This document shows, in pieces, positions 1-5,529 of a stretch of 5,529 nucleotides of DNA. The stretch's first letter is position 1, and every line of letters starts with the position of its first letter. The notes below the pieces were generated by a model that was given only the letters and a program-made list of their open reading frames with translations, did no database searches and was not told the DNA's origin. The DNA is from Kiritimatiellales bacterium. Lineage in GTDB: Bacteria; Verrucomicrobiota; Kiritimatiellia; Kiritimatiellales; Pontiellaceae. A program made the position numbers and the translations under genes. The stretch is taken from the NCBI GenBank assembly GCA_021734595.1, contig JAIPIO010000260.1, forward strand, positions 1 to 5,529. Direction: 5' to 3'.

Positions 1-9
1 GGTAGTCCC

Positions 10-2658
10 ATGGAATGGACCGATAAAGCAAAAGAAGAACTGGAAGCGATTCTTGCGCAGATTCGCAATTCAATGGCCGATCCCGACGTCGATGCCGACG
101 AGGTGGCACAGGATATCAAGGCGCGTATCGAGGCAGAGCTAGCCTCGGACAATCTGGGAGTGGTCACAGGAGAAAGCGTGCACCATGCCGCGACACGTAT
201 CGGGGTGCAGGAAATCACCGTCGATCCCCCGCCGCAAAACGACGAAATCAATCACCAGTTTATGAACGGACTGGAAAAGCCGGTGCGCTTCCGCAAGAAA
301 TTTGCCACCGGCTGGTTCTGGTTTGCCGGCATTATTTTGCCGGTGCTGGCGCTGGGTGTGGAACTGTTTGGGCGGCTGTGCGCCCAGTCGGATATAGTTG
401 ATCCAATGCCGACCGCGTTTCACGCGCTGCTGATCGCGCTGGTGCCACTGGCCAATCTGCTGGGTTGGTATGCCATCCATAAAGAGAGCCTGGTGAAGCT
501 TGAGCACTTGGGGCTACTGTGCGGCGCAGCGACGGTGATTGCCGCCTGGTACACCCTGCTGTTCTTGCCGATCACCCCATTCGCCATCATTGGGTTTGCC
601 GGCATCATCTATTTCGGCATCGGGCTCCTGTGCTTTCTTCCGCTGGCGCCGCTACTGAGTCTTCTGACCCTGCTGCGGTTGCGGGTTGCCCTGAAACGGA
701 CCGCACTTCCTGCGGGAACGGTGCGGATGCCGTTGTTCCGTATCGGTCTGCTGGTCGGTTTGATCGCCCTGGTGCTCACATCCCTTCCAATGTTTCTGAC
801 GAAAACCGGCTTGGCAATGGCTGCAGTCGATGAGCCGGTGGTGGAGCTAAACGGTATCCGCCTGCTACGGGTCTGTGGTGATGAAGACGTGATGAACCGC
901 GCATGCTACAATCGCGGTGCGGCGCCGTTTGATCCGGTCACCTGGCTGATCAACCGCAACTCCACGCTCACCACGGAAAAAGCCCGCAATATTTATTACC
1001 GCGTGAACGGCGTTGCGTTCAACACCGTCCCCTCGCCCACCATCGGCTTCCGCAACCGCAGCAACACCGGGCAGGAATTCGATTTTGACCGCGAGCAGGG
1101 CGGCGATGTGGTGGCCGGCCGGCTGAAAGGACTGTCGCTAACCGATTCGCGGATGGATGGACTCGTCGATACCGACGCAGCCACCAGCTACCTCGAATGG
1201 ACCATGGTTTTCAGAAACGAGTGGCGCCGGGAACGCGAAGCCCGCGCCCAGATTGCCCTGCCTCCCGGCGGCGTGGTTTCGCGGCTGACGCTATGGATCG
1301 ACGGCGAGGAGCGCGAGGCCGCCTTTGGCGGTCGCTCGCAGGTCAAGCAGGCCTATAAGAAAGTGGTGCAGCGCCGACGCGATCCCGTGTTGGTGACCAC
1401 CAGCGGTCCCGACCGCATCCTGATGCAGTGCTACCCGGTGCCGGCCGGCGGCGAGATGAAAATCCGTATCGGCGTCACCGCCCCGCTGGCGCTGACTTCC
1501 GAAACCGGCCGTGCCTACCGTCTGCCGCGCGTACTGGAACGCAACTTCAGGATTTCCGACAAGACGAGCCATGCCGTCTGGCTGAAGGGCGGTAAGCAGT
1601 TGGCCTCAAAACTGGATGCGCTACTTAGGATGCCCGATGGTTCGCTCACCGGCGAGCTATCCGACGCCGAGCTCGTTTCACCCGCGGCGGTGGTCAGTGA
1701 TTCCAGCGAAGTACACACCTGCTGGGCACCTGACGGCGACCAAGCGGTACTGCAGGAAATCACGCTTCGGGAAAATACCCCGCCCGACCATGTGGCGCTG
1801 GTGATCGATGGATCCGCATCCATGAAGCCCTATCGGGACGCCGTTGCGAAGTCGCTGGCCGCCCTGCCCCACAATATCCCCGTGACCGTGCTGCTGGCAG
1901 GCGATGAAATCGAGGAAATTCACCGCGCGCAGACCACCAGCAAATGGATCATCCAGGATCTTCAGAGACAGATTCGAAGCATGACTGCCCAAGGCGGACA
2001 GGATAACGGCGATGCGATCCGGCAGATATGGAATATTCCATACACTGGAAAATCAACCGCCATCATCTGGATCCATGGTCCGCAGTACTGGGCGCTGAAC
2101 TCCGGCGAAAAACTGCGGCAGATGCTGGAACGGCAACGGCACACCACCCTGATCGACTTCCAGACCGAAAATGGCCCGCACCGTCTGATTGAAAAGCTGA
2201 AGGATCTGTCCACCTTCGAAGCCGCGCCGCGCATTTCAACGGTCGAGGAGGACCTGAAAGATCTCTTCCGCAGCCTTTCAGCTGCGGTGCCTACCTGGCA
2301 GGCGGTCCGAACTTCCATCGACAAGACTTCCATGGAACCGGGAATCAGAAGGGCGACAGATCATCTCGTGCGCCTTTATGCCTGGGATCGGATCAAGGCC
2401 GACCTGTCGGACGACCGCCCCGGCAACAAGGAAGCCCTGCGGTTGGCATTGCAACATCATTTAGTCACACCTGTCAGTGGCGCCGTAGTGCTGGAAACCC
2501 AGCAGCAGTACAAAGAGGCCAACCTCAAGCCGGTCGACAGTGACATGGTGCCCAACGTGCCCGAACCCGGGATACTGGCCCTGATTATCTTCGCGGGCCT
2601 GCTACTGTTCTTTGCCCGGCGGATCATCGCCCGCCTGCGGCTGGCGCTGGAATTCTAG
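10..2658 (+). CDS. PEP-CTERM-type integral membrane protein with VIT and VWA-like domains
   Basis: Protein of 882 residues, exact function unknown. Residues 1-75 are soluble and helical, resembling a HAAS-type cytoplasmic domain (VDADEVAQDIKARIEAEL at 27-44). A basic stretch (RFRKK, 93-97) precedes hydrophobic segments at about 98-121, 136-155, 165-185, 188-217 and 243-264. Five crossings with basic cytoplasmic loops (around 222-244) would place the rest outside the cytoplasm. Residues about 393-494 look like a VIT domain (TMVFRNEW, then YPVPAGGEMKIRIGV). A VWA-like fold follows from about 593, with a DGSAS metal-site motif at 600-604; later MIDAS positions look degenerate (GGQDNGD 662-668, WIHGPQ 687-692). 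The C-terminus has VPEP (850-853), a hydrophobic stretch (854-869) and a basic tail (RRIIARLR), the layout of a PEP-CTERM exosortase signal. It resembles, from memory, the family described as 'PEP-CTERM family integral membrane protein' (TIGR02921). The ATG at 10 has too little upstream sequence to judge an RBS; the frame is open to base 1, so an earlier start is possible. Confidence 0.88.
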   Translation: MEWTDKAKEELEAILAQIRNSMADPDVDADEVAQDIKARIEAELASDNLGVVTGESVHHAATRIGVQEITVDPPPQNDEINHQFMNGLEKPVRFRKKFATGWFWFAGIILPVLALGVELFGRLCAQSDIVDPMPTAFHALLIALVPLANLLGWYAIHKESLVKLEHLGLLCGAATVIAAWYTLLFLPITPFAIIGFAGIIYFGIGLLCFLPLAPLLSLLTLLRLRVALKRTALPAGTVRMPLFRIGLLVGLIALVLTSLPMFLTKTGLAMAAVDEPVVELNGIRLLRVCGDEDVMNRACYNRGAAPFDPVTWLINRNSTLTTEKARNIYYRVNGVAFNTVPSPTIGFRNRSNTGQEFDFDREQGGDVVAGRLKGLSLTDSRMDGLVDTDAATSYLEWTMVFRNEWRREREARAQIALPPGGVVSRLTLWIDGEEREAAFGGRSQVKQAYKKVVQRRRDPVLVTTSGPDRILMQCYPVPAGGEMKIRIGVTAPLALTSETGRAYRLPRVLERNFRISDKTSHAVWLKGGKQLASKLDALLRMPDGSLTGELSDAELVSPAAVVSDSSEVHTCWAPDGDQAVLQEITLRENTPPDHVALVIDGSASMKPYRDAVAKSLAALPHNIPVTVLLAGDEIEEIHRAQTTSKWIIQDLQRQIRSMTAQGGQDNGDAIRQIWNIPYTGKSTAIIWIHGPQYWALNSGEKLRQMLERQRHTTLIDFQTENGPHRLIEKLKDLSTFEAAPRISTVEEDLKDLFRSLSAAVPTWQAVRTSIDKTSMEPGIRRATDHLVRLYAWDRIKADLSDDRPGNKEALRLALQHHLVTPVSGAVVLETQQQYKEANLKPVDSDMVPNVPEPGILALIIFAGLLLFFARRIIARLRLALEF

Positions 2659-2661
2659 AAA

Positions 2662-2698
2662 TTCCCACCACTGGAAAGTAGGTTCCAGGGATTGGGAA
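2662..2698. repeat. 37-base imperfect palindrome, copy 1, in the convergent gap
   Basis: The 41-base gap between two convergent stop codons is almost entirely this element. TTCCCA (2662-2667) pairs with TGGGAA (2693-2698), and CTGGAA (2671-2676) pairs with TTCCAG (2683-2688). A 3/4-base internal loop and a 6-base apical loop complete the hairpin. It matches the copy at 4661-4697 without gaps at 29 of 37 positions. It may act as a bidirectional 3'-end structure for both genes, but neither side carries a good U-tract, so a terminator role is inference only. Confidence 0.75.
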
Positions 2699-2699
2699 A

Positions 2700-4421
2700 T
2701 CAGTAGCGGCGGCGGCCCTGCGGGCCCCCTTTCCTGCCACCCCGGGGACCACCCTGCCGTCCGCCCTGCGGCGGTCTTGGACTGTTGCCGGCAGAGCGCA
2801 CTTTGATCGGCCGACCGTCGAGCTCGACATTGTTCATGGACGTCTTCACGGCTTCCGCCGCATCCTTCGACACCTCAAAGGTGGATTCGTCGCGGCCGAG
2901 GTTGATCTCGCCAATCTGGTTGGCGGGAATGCCGGAATGCGTGCAGACGAGCCGGACAATGGCCCCGGCGTTGATCTGGTTCTGCCGCCCGACATTAATG
3001 GAGAACCGCGCGGTATTGTAGGCCTCGAACTTGTCGCGCCGCTTCTTGTTGTCGGGGCGCTGGGTTTGGTTGCCTTGGCCGGGTTCCTTGAATTTCGGCT
3101 TTACGTTGATATCGCCCGCATGGCGGTAGTATTCAAGAAAGTGGTTGAACTCGACCGAGATGAAACGCTTGATAATCTCCTTCTTGTCCAGATGGCAAAG
3201 CGCTTCGTAGGCGGCGGGGAGATGCTCCTTGATATCCTCTTCGTTGACCGGCGAGTCAATGACCTTGTTCAGCAGGGCAATCAACTGGTTTTCGCAAATG
3301 GCGTGTCCATCGGGAATTTTTTCGAGGCTGATTTTAATATTGTTGCGGCGCTCCAGATCACTGATGCGGCGGCGCTCGTGCAGGTTGATCAGCGCAATGG
3401 ATACGCCGGACTTCCCGGCACGGGCGGTACGTCCACTGCGATGCGTGTAGGTCGCGATTTCATCGGGAAGCTTGAAGTGGATGACGTGCGTGATATCGTC
3501 TACATCGAGTCCGCGGGCCGCCACGTCGGTAGCCACCAGAATCGTGATGTTTTTATTGCGGAACTTGCGCATCACCGCGTCGCGCTGGCTCTGCGAGAGT
3601 TCGCCATGCAACGATTCGGCCTGATAGCCGTCCTGCATCAGCTTTTCGGCCACCTGCTGGGTTTCGGCGCGCGTGCGGCAAAAGACAAGACCGTAAATTT
3701 GTGGCAAAAAATCGAGGATGCGCTTCAACGCCTGATAGCGGTCCTTTTCGTGCACCATGAAACAGAGATGATCGATGTTGGCGGCCGATTCGTTGCGACC
3801 GCCGAGGGATACCTCGACCGGATCGTGCTGGTAGTTCTGCGCGATGCGCGCAACGCCCCGGTCCATGGTCGCGGAAAAGAGCCACGTAACGCGTTTTTCC
3901 GGCATGCGGCTCAGTATTTTATCGAGTTCCTCCTTGAAGCCCATGTTGAGCATTTCGTCGGCCTCGTCGAGCACGATGGTGGAGACCTGCTCCAGTTTGG
4001 CGGCCCTTCGCTCGATGAGGTCGAGCAGGCGTCCGGGCGTGGCCACAATAATCTGCGCGCCGCTCTTGAGCTGCCGGATCTGATTCATGATACTCGCGCC
4101 GCCGTAAACGGCAGCGATCTGCAGCCCCTGGACATGGCGGGAAAATTTGGTCAGGTCGTCCGTAATCTGCAGACACAGTTCGCGGGTCGGGCACAGCACC
4201 ACGCCCTGCGTATGCGATTGCACCGGATCCACCATCTGGATCAACGGCAGGCCAAACGCGGCGGTCTTGCCCGTGCCGGTCTGGGCCAGGCCGACAAAAT
4301 CTCTTTTGCCTTCCAGCAGGATCGGAATTGCTTTTTCTTGGATCGGCATCGGGGTTTCAAAGCCGAGTTTGGTGATTGCTTTCAGAAGATCGGGGCGCAG
4401 CCCCAGCTCGTCGAATTTCAT
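2700..4421 (-). CDS. deaD: DEAD-box ATP-dependent RNA helicase, DeaD/CsdA type
   Basis: Protein of 573 residues that uses ATP to unwind or remodel structured RNA; relatives act in ribosome assembly, mRNA decay and cold adaptation. All core motifs are intact: Q motif (GFETPMPIQ, 20-28), Walker A/motif I (AQTGTGKT, 46-53), Ia (PTREL, 78-82), Ib (TPGR, 128-131), DEAD box (152-155), SAT (183-185), IV (VFCRTR, 246-251), V (ATDVAARGLD, 297-306) and VI (HRSGRTARAG, 327-336). After a helical linker, about 470-545 resembles the DbpA/CsdA RNA-binding domain (RRM-like; FSINVGRQNQINAGAIVRLV). The tail from about 547 is rich in Gly, Arg, Pro and Gln and likely binds RNA non-specifically. E. coli DeaD is somewhat longer (about 629). 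The ATG at 4421 is supported by GAGAGGA four bases upstream and by the family-typical MKFDELGL start. The gene is convergent with the membrane-protein gene, and a terminator separates it from purH upstream. The alternative is another DEAD-box paralogue such as an RhlE- or DbpA-like protein; the RNA-binding domain plus RG tail favours DeaD. Confidence 0.93.
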   Translation of the reverse strand: MKFDELGLRPDLLKAITKLGFETPMPIQEKAIPILLEGKRDFVGLAQTGTGKTAAFGLPLIQMVDPVQSHTQGVVLCPTRELCLQITDDLTKFSRHVQGLQIAAVYGGASIMNQIRQLKSGAQIIVATPGRLLDLIERRAAKLEQVSTIVLDEADEMLNMGFKEELDKILSRMPEKRVTWLFSATMDRGVARIAQNYQHDPVEVSLGGRNESAANIDHLCFMVHEKDRYQALKRILDFLPQIYGLVFCRTRAETQQVAEKLMQDGYQAESLHGELSQSQRDAVMRKFRNKNITILVATDVAARGLDVDDITHVIHFKLPDEIATYTHRSGRTARAGKSGVSIALINLHERRRISDLERRNNIKISLEKIPDGHAICENQLIALLNKVIDSPVNEEDIKEHLPAAYEALCHLDKKEIIKRFISVEFNHFLEYYRHAGDINVKPKFKEPGQGNQTQRPDNKKRRDKFEAYNTARFSINVGRQNQINAGAIVRLVCTHSGIPANQIGEINLGRDESTFEVSKDAAEAVKTSMNNVELDGRPIKVRSAGNSPRPPQGGRQGGPRGGRKGGPQGRRRY

Positions 4422-4425
4422 ATTG

Positions 4426-4432
4426 TCCTCTC
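4426..4432 (-). promoter_or_regulatory. Ribosome binding site of deaD
   Basis: On the minus strand the sequence reads GAGAGGA, then CAAT, then the ATG. This is a purine-rich Shine-Dalgarno-like site with slightly short spacing, and it fixes the helicase start at 4421. Confidence 0.65.
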
Positions 4433-4463
4433 ACGATGGCGGGACGGGTTTTATTCCATCCTC

Positions 4464-4482
4464 AAAAACGGCACGCATGCCG
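4464..4482 (-). terminator. Terminator-like hairpin in the deaD leader
   Basis: Read on the minus strand: CGGCA, loop TGCG, TGCCG, then TTTTT. The stem is 5 bp and could extend by two G-U pairs into the U-tract. It lies about 43 bases upstream of the deaD start codon on the coding strand. It could be an attenuator in the deaD leader or a weak terminator of upstream transcription. The stem is short, so the call is tentative. Confidence 0.4.
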
Positions 4483-4660
4483 CCCCATCAAATTGTCAGG
4501 GCACCAATCCCGCGCCCATCGCAAGACATTGACCCCGAAATAAACAGAGCAAATCTGACCGGCTCTGCAAAACGAACGGGCATGTATACGCGGATTTTGC
4601 GGAGATGCAAGCAGAATGGAGGAAAGGATTTATCAAGCAATGGGCGGATGAGTAACGATT

Positions 4661-4697
4661 TTCCAACCAGTGGAAAGCAACCTCCAGTGATTGGAAA
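4661..4697. repeat. 37-base imperfect palindrome, copy 2
   Basis: TTCCAACCAGTGGA (4661-4674) pairs with TCCAGTGATTGGAA (4683-4696), 12 of 14 positions complementary, around an 8-base loop. Each half is itself a small TTCCA...TGGAA or TCCA...TTGGA inverted repeat, so one long or two short hairpins can form. It is in the same orientation as copy 1 and matches it at 29 of 37 positions. It directly abuts the U-tract end of the purH terminator. Confidence 0.75.
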
Positions 4698-4727
4698 AAA
4701 CAAAACCCGCTCGGTTGAGCGAGTTTT
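4695..4727 (-). terminator. Rho-independent terminator of purH
   Basis: On the minus strand AAAACTCGCTC, loop AACC, GAGCGGGTTTT form an 11-bp stem including one T-G wobble, followed by GTTTTTT. It lies about 40 bases past the purH stop. The plus strand can form the same hairpin, but there the wobble becomes a C-A mismatch, so the minus direction (purH) is favoured. The plus strand also has a short U-run (4724-4728), so some bidirectional activity is possible. Confidence 0.85.
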
Positions 4728-4754
4728 TAAAAGCGGCACCCCGAACTATCGAGG

Positions 4755-4787
4755 GCGTCATTTTAAGCTCAATGCTTAAAATGACGC
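4755..4787. repeat. Perfect 14-bp inverted repeat around the purH stop codon
   Basis: GCGTCATTTTAAGC (4755-4768) and GCTTAAAATGACGC (4774-4787) are exact reverse complements separated by five bases. On the purH strand the 5' arm lies across the final Arg-His-Phe-Lys codons. The loop ATTGA holds the last bases of the His codon plus the TGA stop, and the 3' arm is non-coding. No U-tract follows directly, so it is not a classical terminator. It may protect the mRNA 3' end or work together with the terminator about 28 bases downstream. Confidence 0.85.
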
Positions 4788-5529
4788 ATGCCGGTGAATG
4801 CCATGGCAATGCCGTGTTTGTTGCAGGCTTCGATCACCTCGCCATCGCGGATGGAGCCGCCGGGCTGGACGATGTATTTCGCGCCGACCGAATGGGCTTC
4901 GTCGATACTGTCCGCAAACGGGAAGAAGGCCTCGGAGATAAAGACGCAGTCGCCGATGGTGGCCGCGATCTGCTCATCCGTGATTTCAGGGTTTTCGAGC
5001 TTCAGGTTTTCGATGGCCTTGGTGACCGAAAGCTTGCGCAACGCATCCACGCGGTTCGGCTGGCCGGCTCCCATACCGAGTACGCGGTAGCTGCCGGGCT
5101 TGTATTCCTGCACCAGCACAATCGCGTTGGACTTGGTGTGCTTGGCGGCCTTGATGCCGAATTCGGCCATCGCCTTTTTCGCATCGTCGAACGGCGTGTC
5201 GGTAACGACTTCCCACTTGGCAATCTGGTCGATGTCGACATCCTGAACGAGTAGGCCGCCATTTATCTGCTTAACCATCTTCTGCGGCTTGGCCACGCCC
5301 ATTGGCTGGCGCAACTTAAGAATGCGCAGGTTCTTTTTCTTCTGCAGGTGCTCCAAGGCATCGTCAGCAAAGTCGGGAGCGATAATGGCTTCGATAAAGC
5401 GGCCATCAAGGCACTTGGCGGTGTCGAGGTCGACCGTCTGCGTGACGGCAATCACGGAGCCAAAGGCGGATACGGGGTCGCCGGACCAGGCGGCTTCAAA
5501 CGCTTCGGCGAGCGTTGCGCCTGTAGCAT
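4769..5529 (-). CDS. purH: Bifunctional purine synthesis protein PurH, C-terminal part (cut by the window edge)
   Basis: The visible 252 residues are the AICAR transformylase domain, which transfers a formyl group from 10-formyl-tetrahydrofolate to AICAR to give FAICAR; in full PurH the N-terminal domain then closes FAICAR to IMP. Recognisable blocks, counted from the first visible complete codon: WSGDPVSAFGS (14-24), IAPDF (49-53), GGLLVQD (90-96), KSNAIVLVQ (132-140), GAGQPNRVDALR (153-164), EAFFPF (199-204), QPGGSIRD (221-228) and the family-typical end FTGMRHFKH (244-252). The frame stays open to base 5529 and the conserved GDPVSAFG block precedes the internal GTG at 5455, so that GTG is not the start. 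The catalytic Lys-His region and the IMP cyclohydrolase domain lie beyond the window, so a stand-alone transformylase cannot be excluded. The stretch between RVDALR and EAFFPF seems about a dozen residues longer than in E. coli PurH as I remember it. A terminator follows the gene, so it is probably not co-transcribed with deaD. Confidence 0.93.
   Translation of the reverse strand, partial: ATGATLAEAFEAAWSGDPVSAFGSVIAVTQTVDLDTAKCLDGRFIEAIIAPDFADDALEHLQKKKNLRILKLRQPMGVAKPQKMVKQINGGLLVQDVDIDQIAKWEVVTDTPFDDAKKAMAEFGIKAAKHTKSNAIVLVQEYKPGSYRVLGMGAGQPNRVDALRKLSVTKAIENLKLENPEITDEQIAATIGDCVFISEAFFPFADSIDEAHSVGAKYIVQPGGSIRDGEVIEACNKHGIAMAFTGMRHFKH

Larger units (their letters stand above)
4422..4768. 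other. Intergenic region between purH and deaD
   Basis: 347 bases with no credible gene. From the purH side it holds the 3' arm of the stop-codon hairpin, the purH terminator, palindrome copy 2, then about 180 bases with no clear structure, a terminator-like hairpin and the deaD RBS. The deaD promoter should lie here, probably between about 4490 and 4660. I see no convincing -35/-10 pair; TTGCAG followed 18 bases later by TGTTTA on the minus strand (about 4535-4580) is only a weak candidate. Confidence 0.6.

Noticed and set aside
519..833. A 104-codon plus-strand frame inside the membrane-protein gene
   Set aside because: It is a shifted-frame shadow of the transmembrane region, with no domain or ribosome binding site of note.
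2937..4532. A 531-codon open frame on the plus strand, antisense to deaD
   Set aside because: It lies almost wholly opposite a helicase with every motif intact. Its translation has no recognisable domain and is explained by codon bias of the true gene on the other strand.
2662..4697. The two palindromes as ends of a mobile element carrying deaD
   Set aside because: The copies are in direct orientation and flank deaD, but there is no transposase, no target-site duplication and no compositional break. A dispersed intergenic repeat is the simpler reading.
4488..4739. An 83-codon minus-strand frame between purH and deaD
   Set aside because: It is made largely of the terminator and palindrome sequences, has no domain, and its end overlaps the expected deaD promoter/leader region.
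4147..4779. A 210-codon plus-strand frame crossing the deaD start and the intergenic region
   Set aside because: It is antisense to the conserved helicase N-terminus and runs through the palindrome, the terminator and the purH stop hairpin, so it is a chance frame.
4691..5254. A 187-codon plus-strand frame opposite purH
   Set aside because: It is antisense to strongly conserved PurH blocks; composition alone explains it.
4769..5455. purH beginning at the internal GTG at 5455
   Set aside because: The frame continues upstream with the conserved WSGDPVSAFGS block, so the gene runs off the window and this GTG is an internal Val codon.

Overview
The window looks like ordinary bacterial chromosome of moderate to fairly high GC. 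No mobile element, tRNA, rRNA or CRISPR array is visible. A polytopic membrane protein ending in a PEP-CTERM-like tail, and a repeated TTCCA...TGGAA palindrome between genes, would fit a Gram-negative, exosortase-bearing lineage. The PVC group (Verrucomicrobiota/Kiritimatiellota/Lentisphaerota) is my guess. This is inference from gene content, not a phylogenetic placement.

Layout: (1) 10-2658, plus strand: a large membrane protein with a soluble HAAS-like N-terminus, about five transmembrane segments, a VIT domain, a VWA-like domain and a C-terminal PEP-CTERM-like anchor. (2) 2659-2699: a 41-base convergent gap filled almost entirely by a 37-base imperfect palindrome. (3) 2700-4421, minus strand: a DeaD/CsdA-type DEAD-box RNA helicase with a DbpA-type RNA-binding domain and an RG-rich tail. 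(4) 4422-4768: a non-coding region holding the helicase leader with a terminator-like hairpin, a second copy of the palindrome, and a strong intrinsic terminator for the next gene. (5) 4769-5529, minus strand, running off the right edge: the C-terminal half of PurH (AICAR transformylase). A perfect 14-bp inverted repeat has the purH stop codon in its loop.

The three genes do not form a functional pathway. purH (purine synthesis) is separated from deaD (RNA remodelling and cold adaptation) by a terminator, so deaD is probably transcribed on its own. The VIT/VWA membrane protein converges on deaD. The most unusual content is the membrane protein, which seems anchored at both ends and has a degenerate metal-binding site, together with the dense set of inverted repeats between the genes. 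I see no convincing evidence of a wholly new multi-gene system here.
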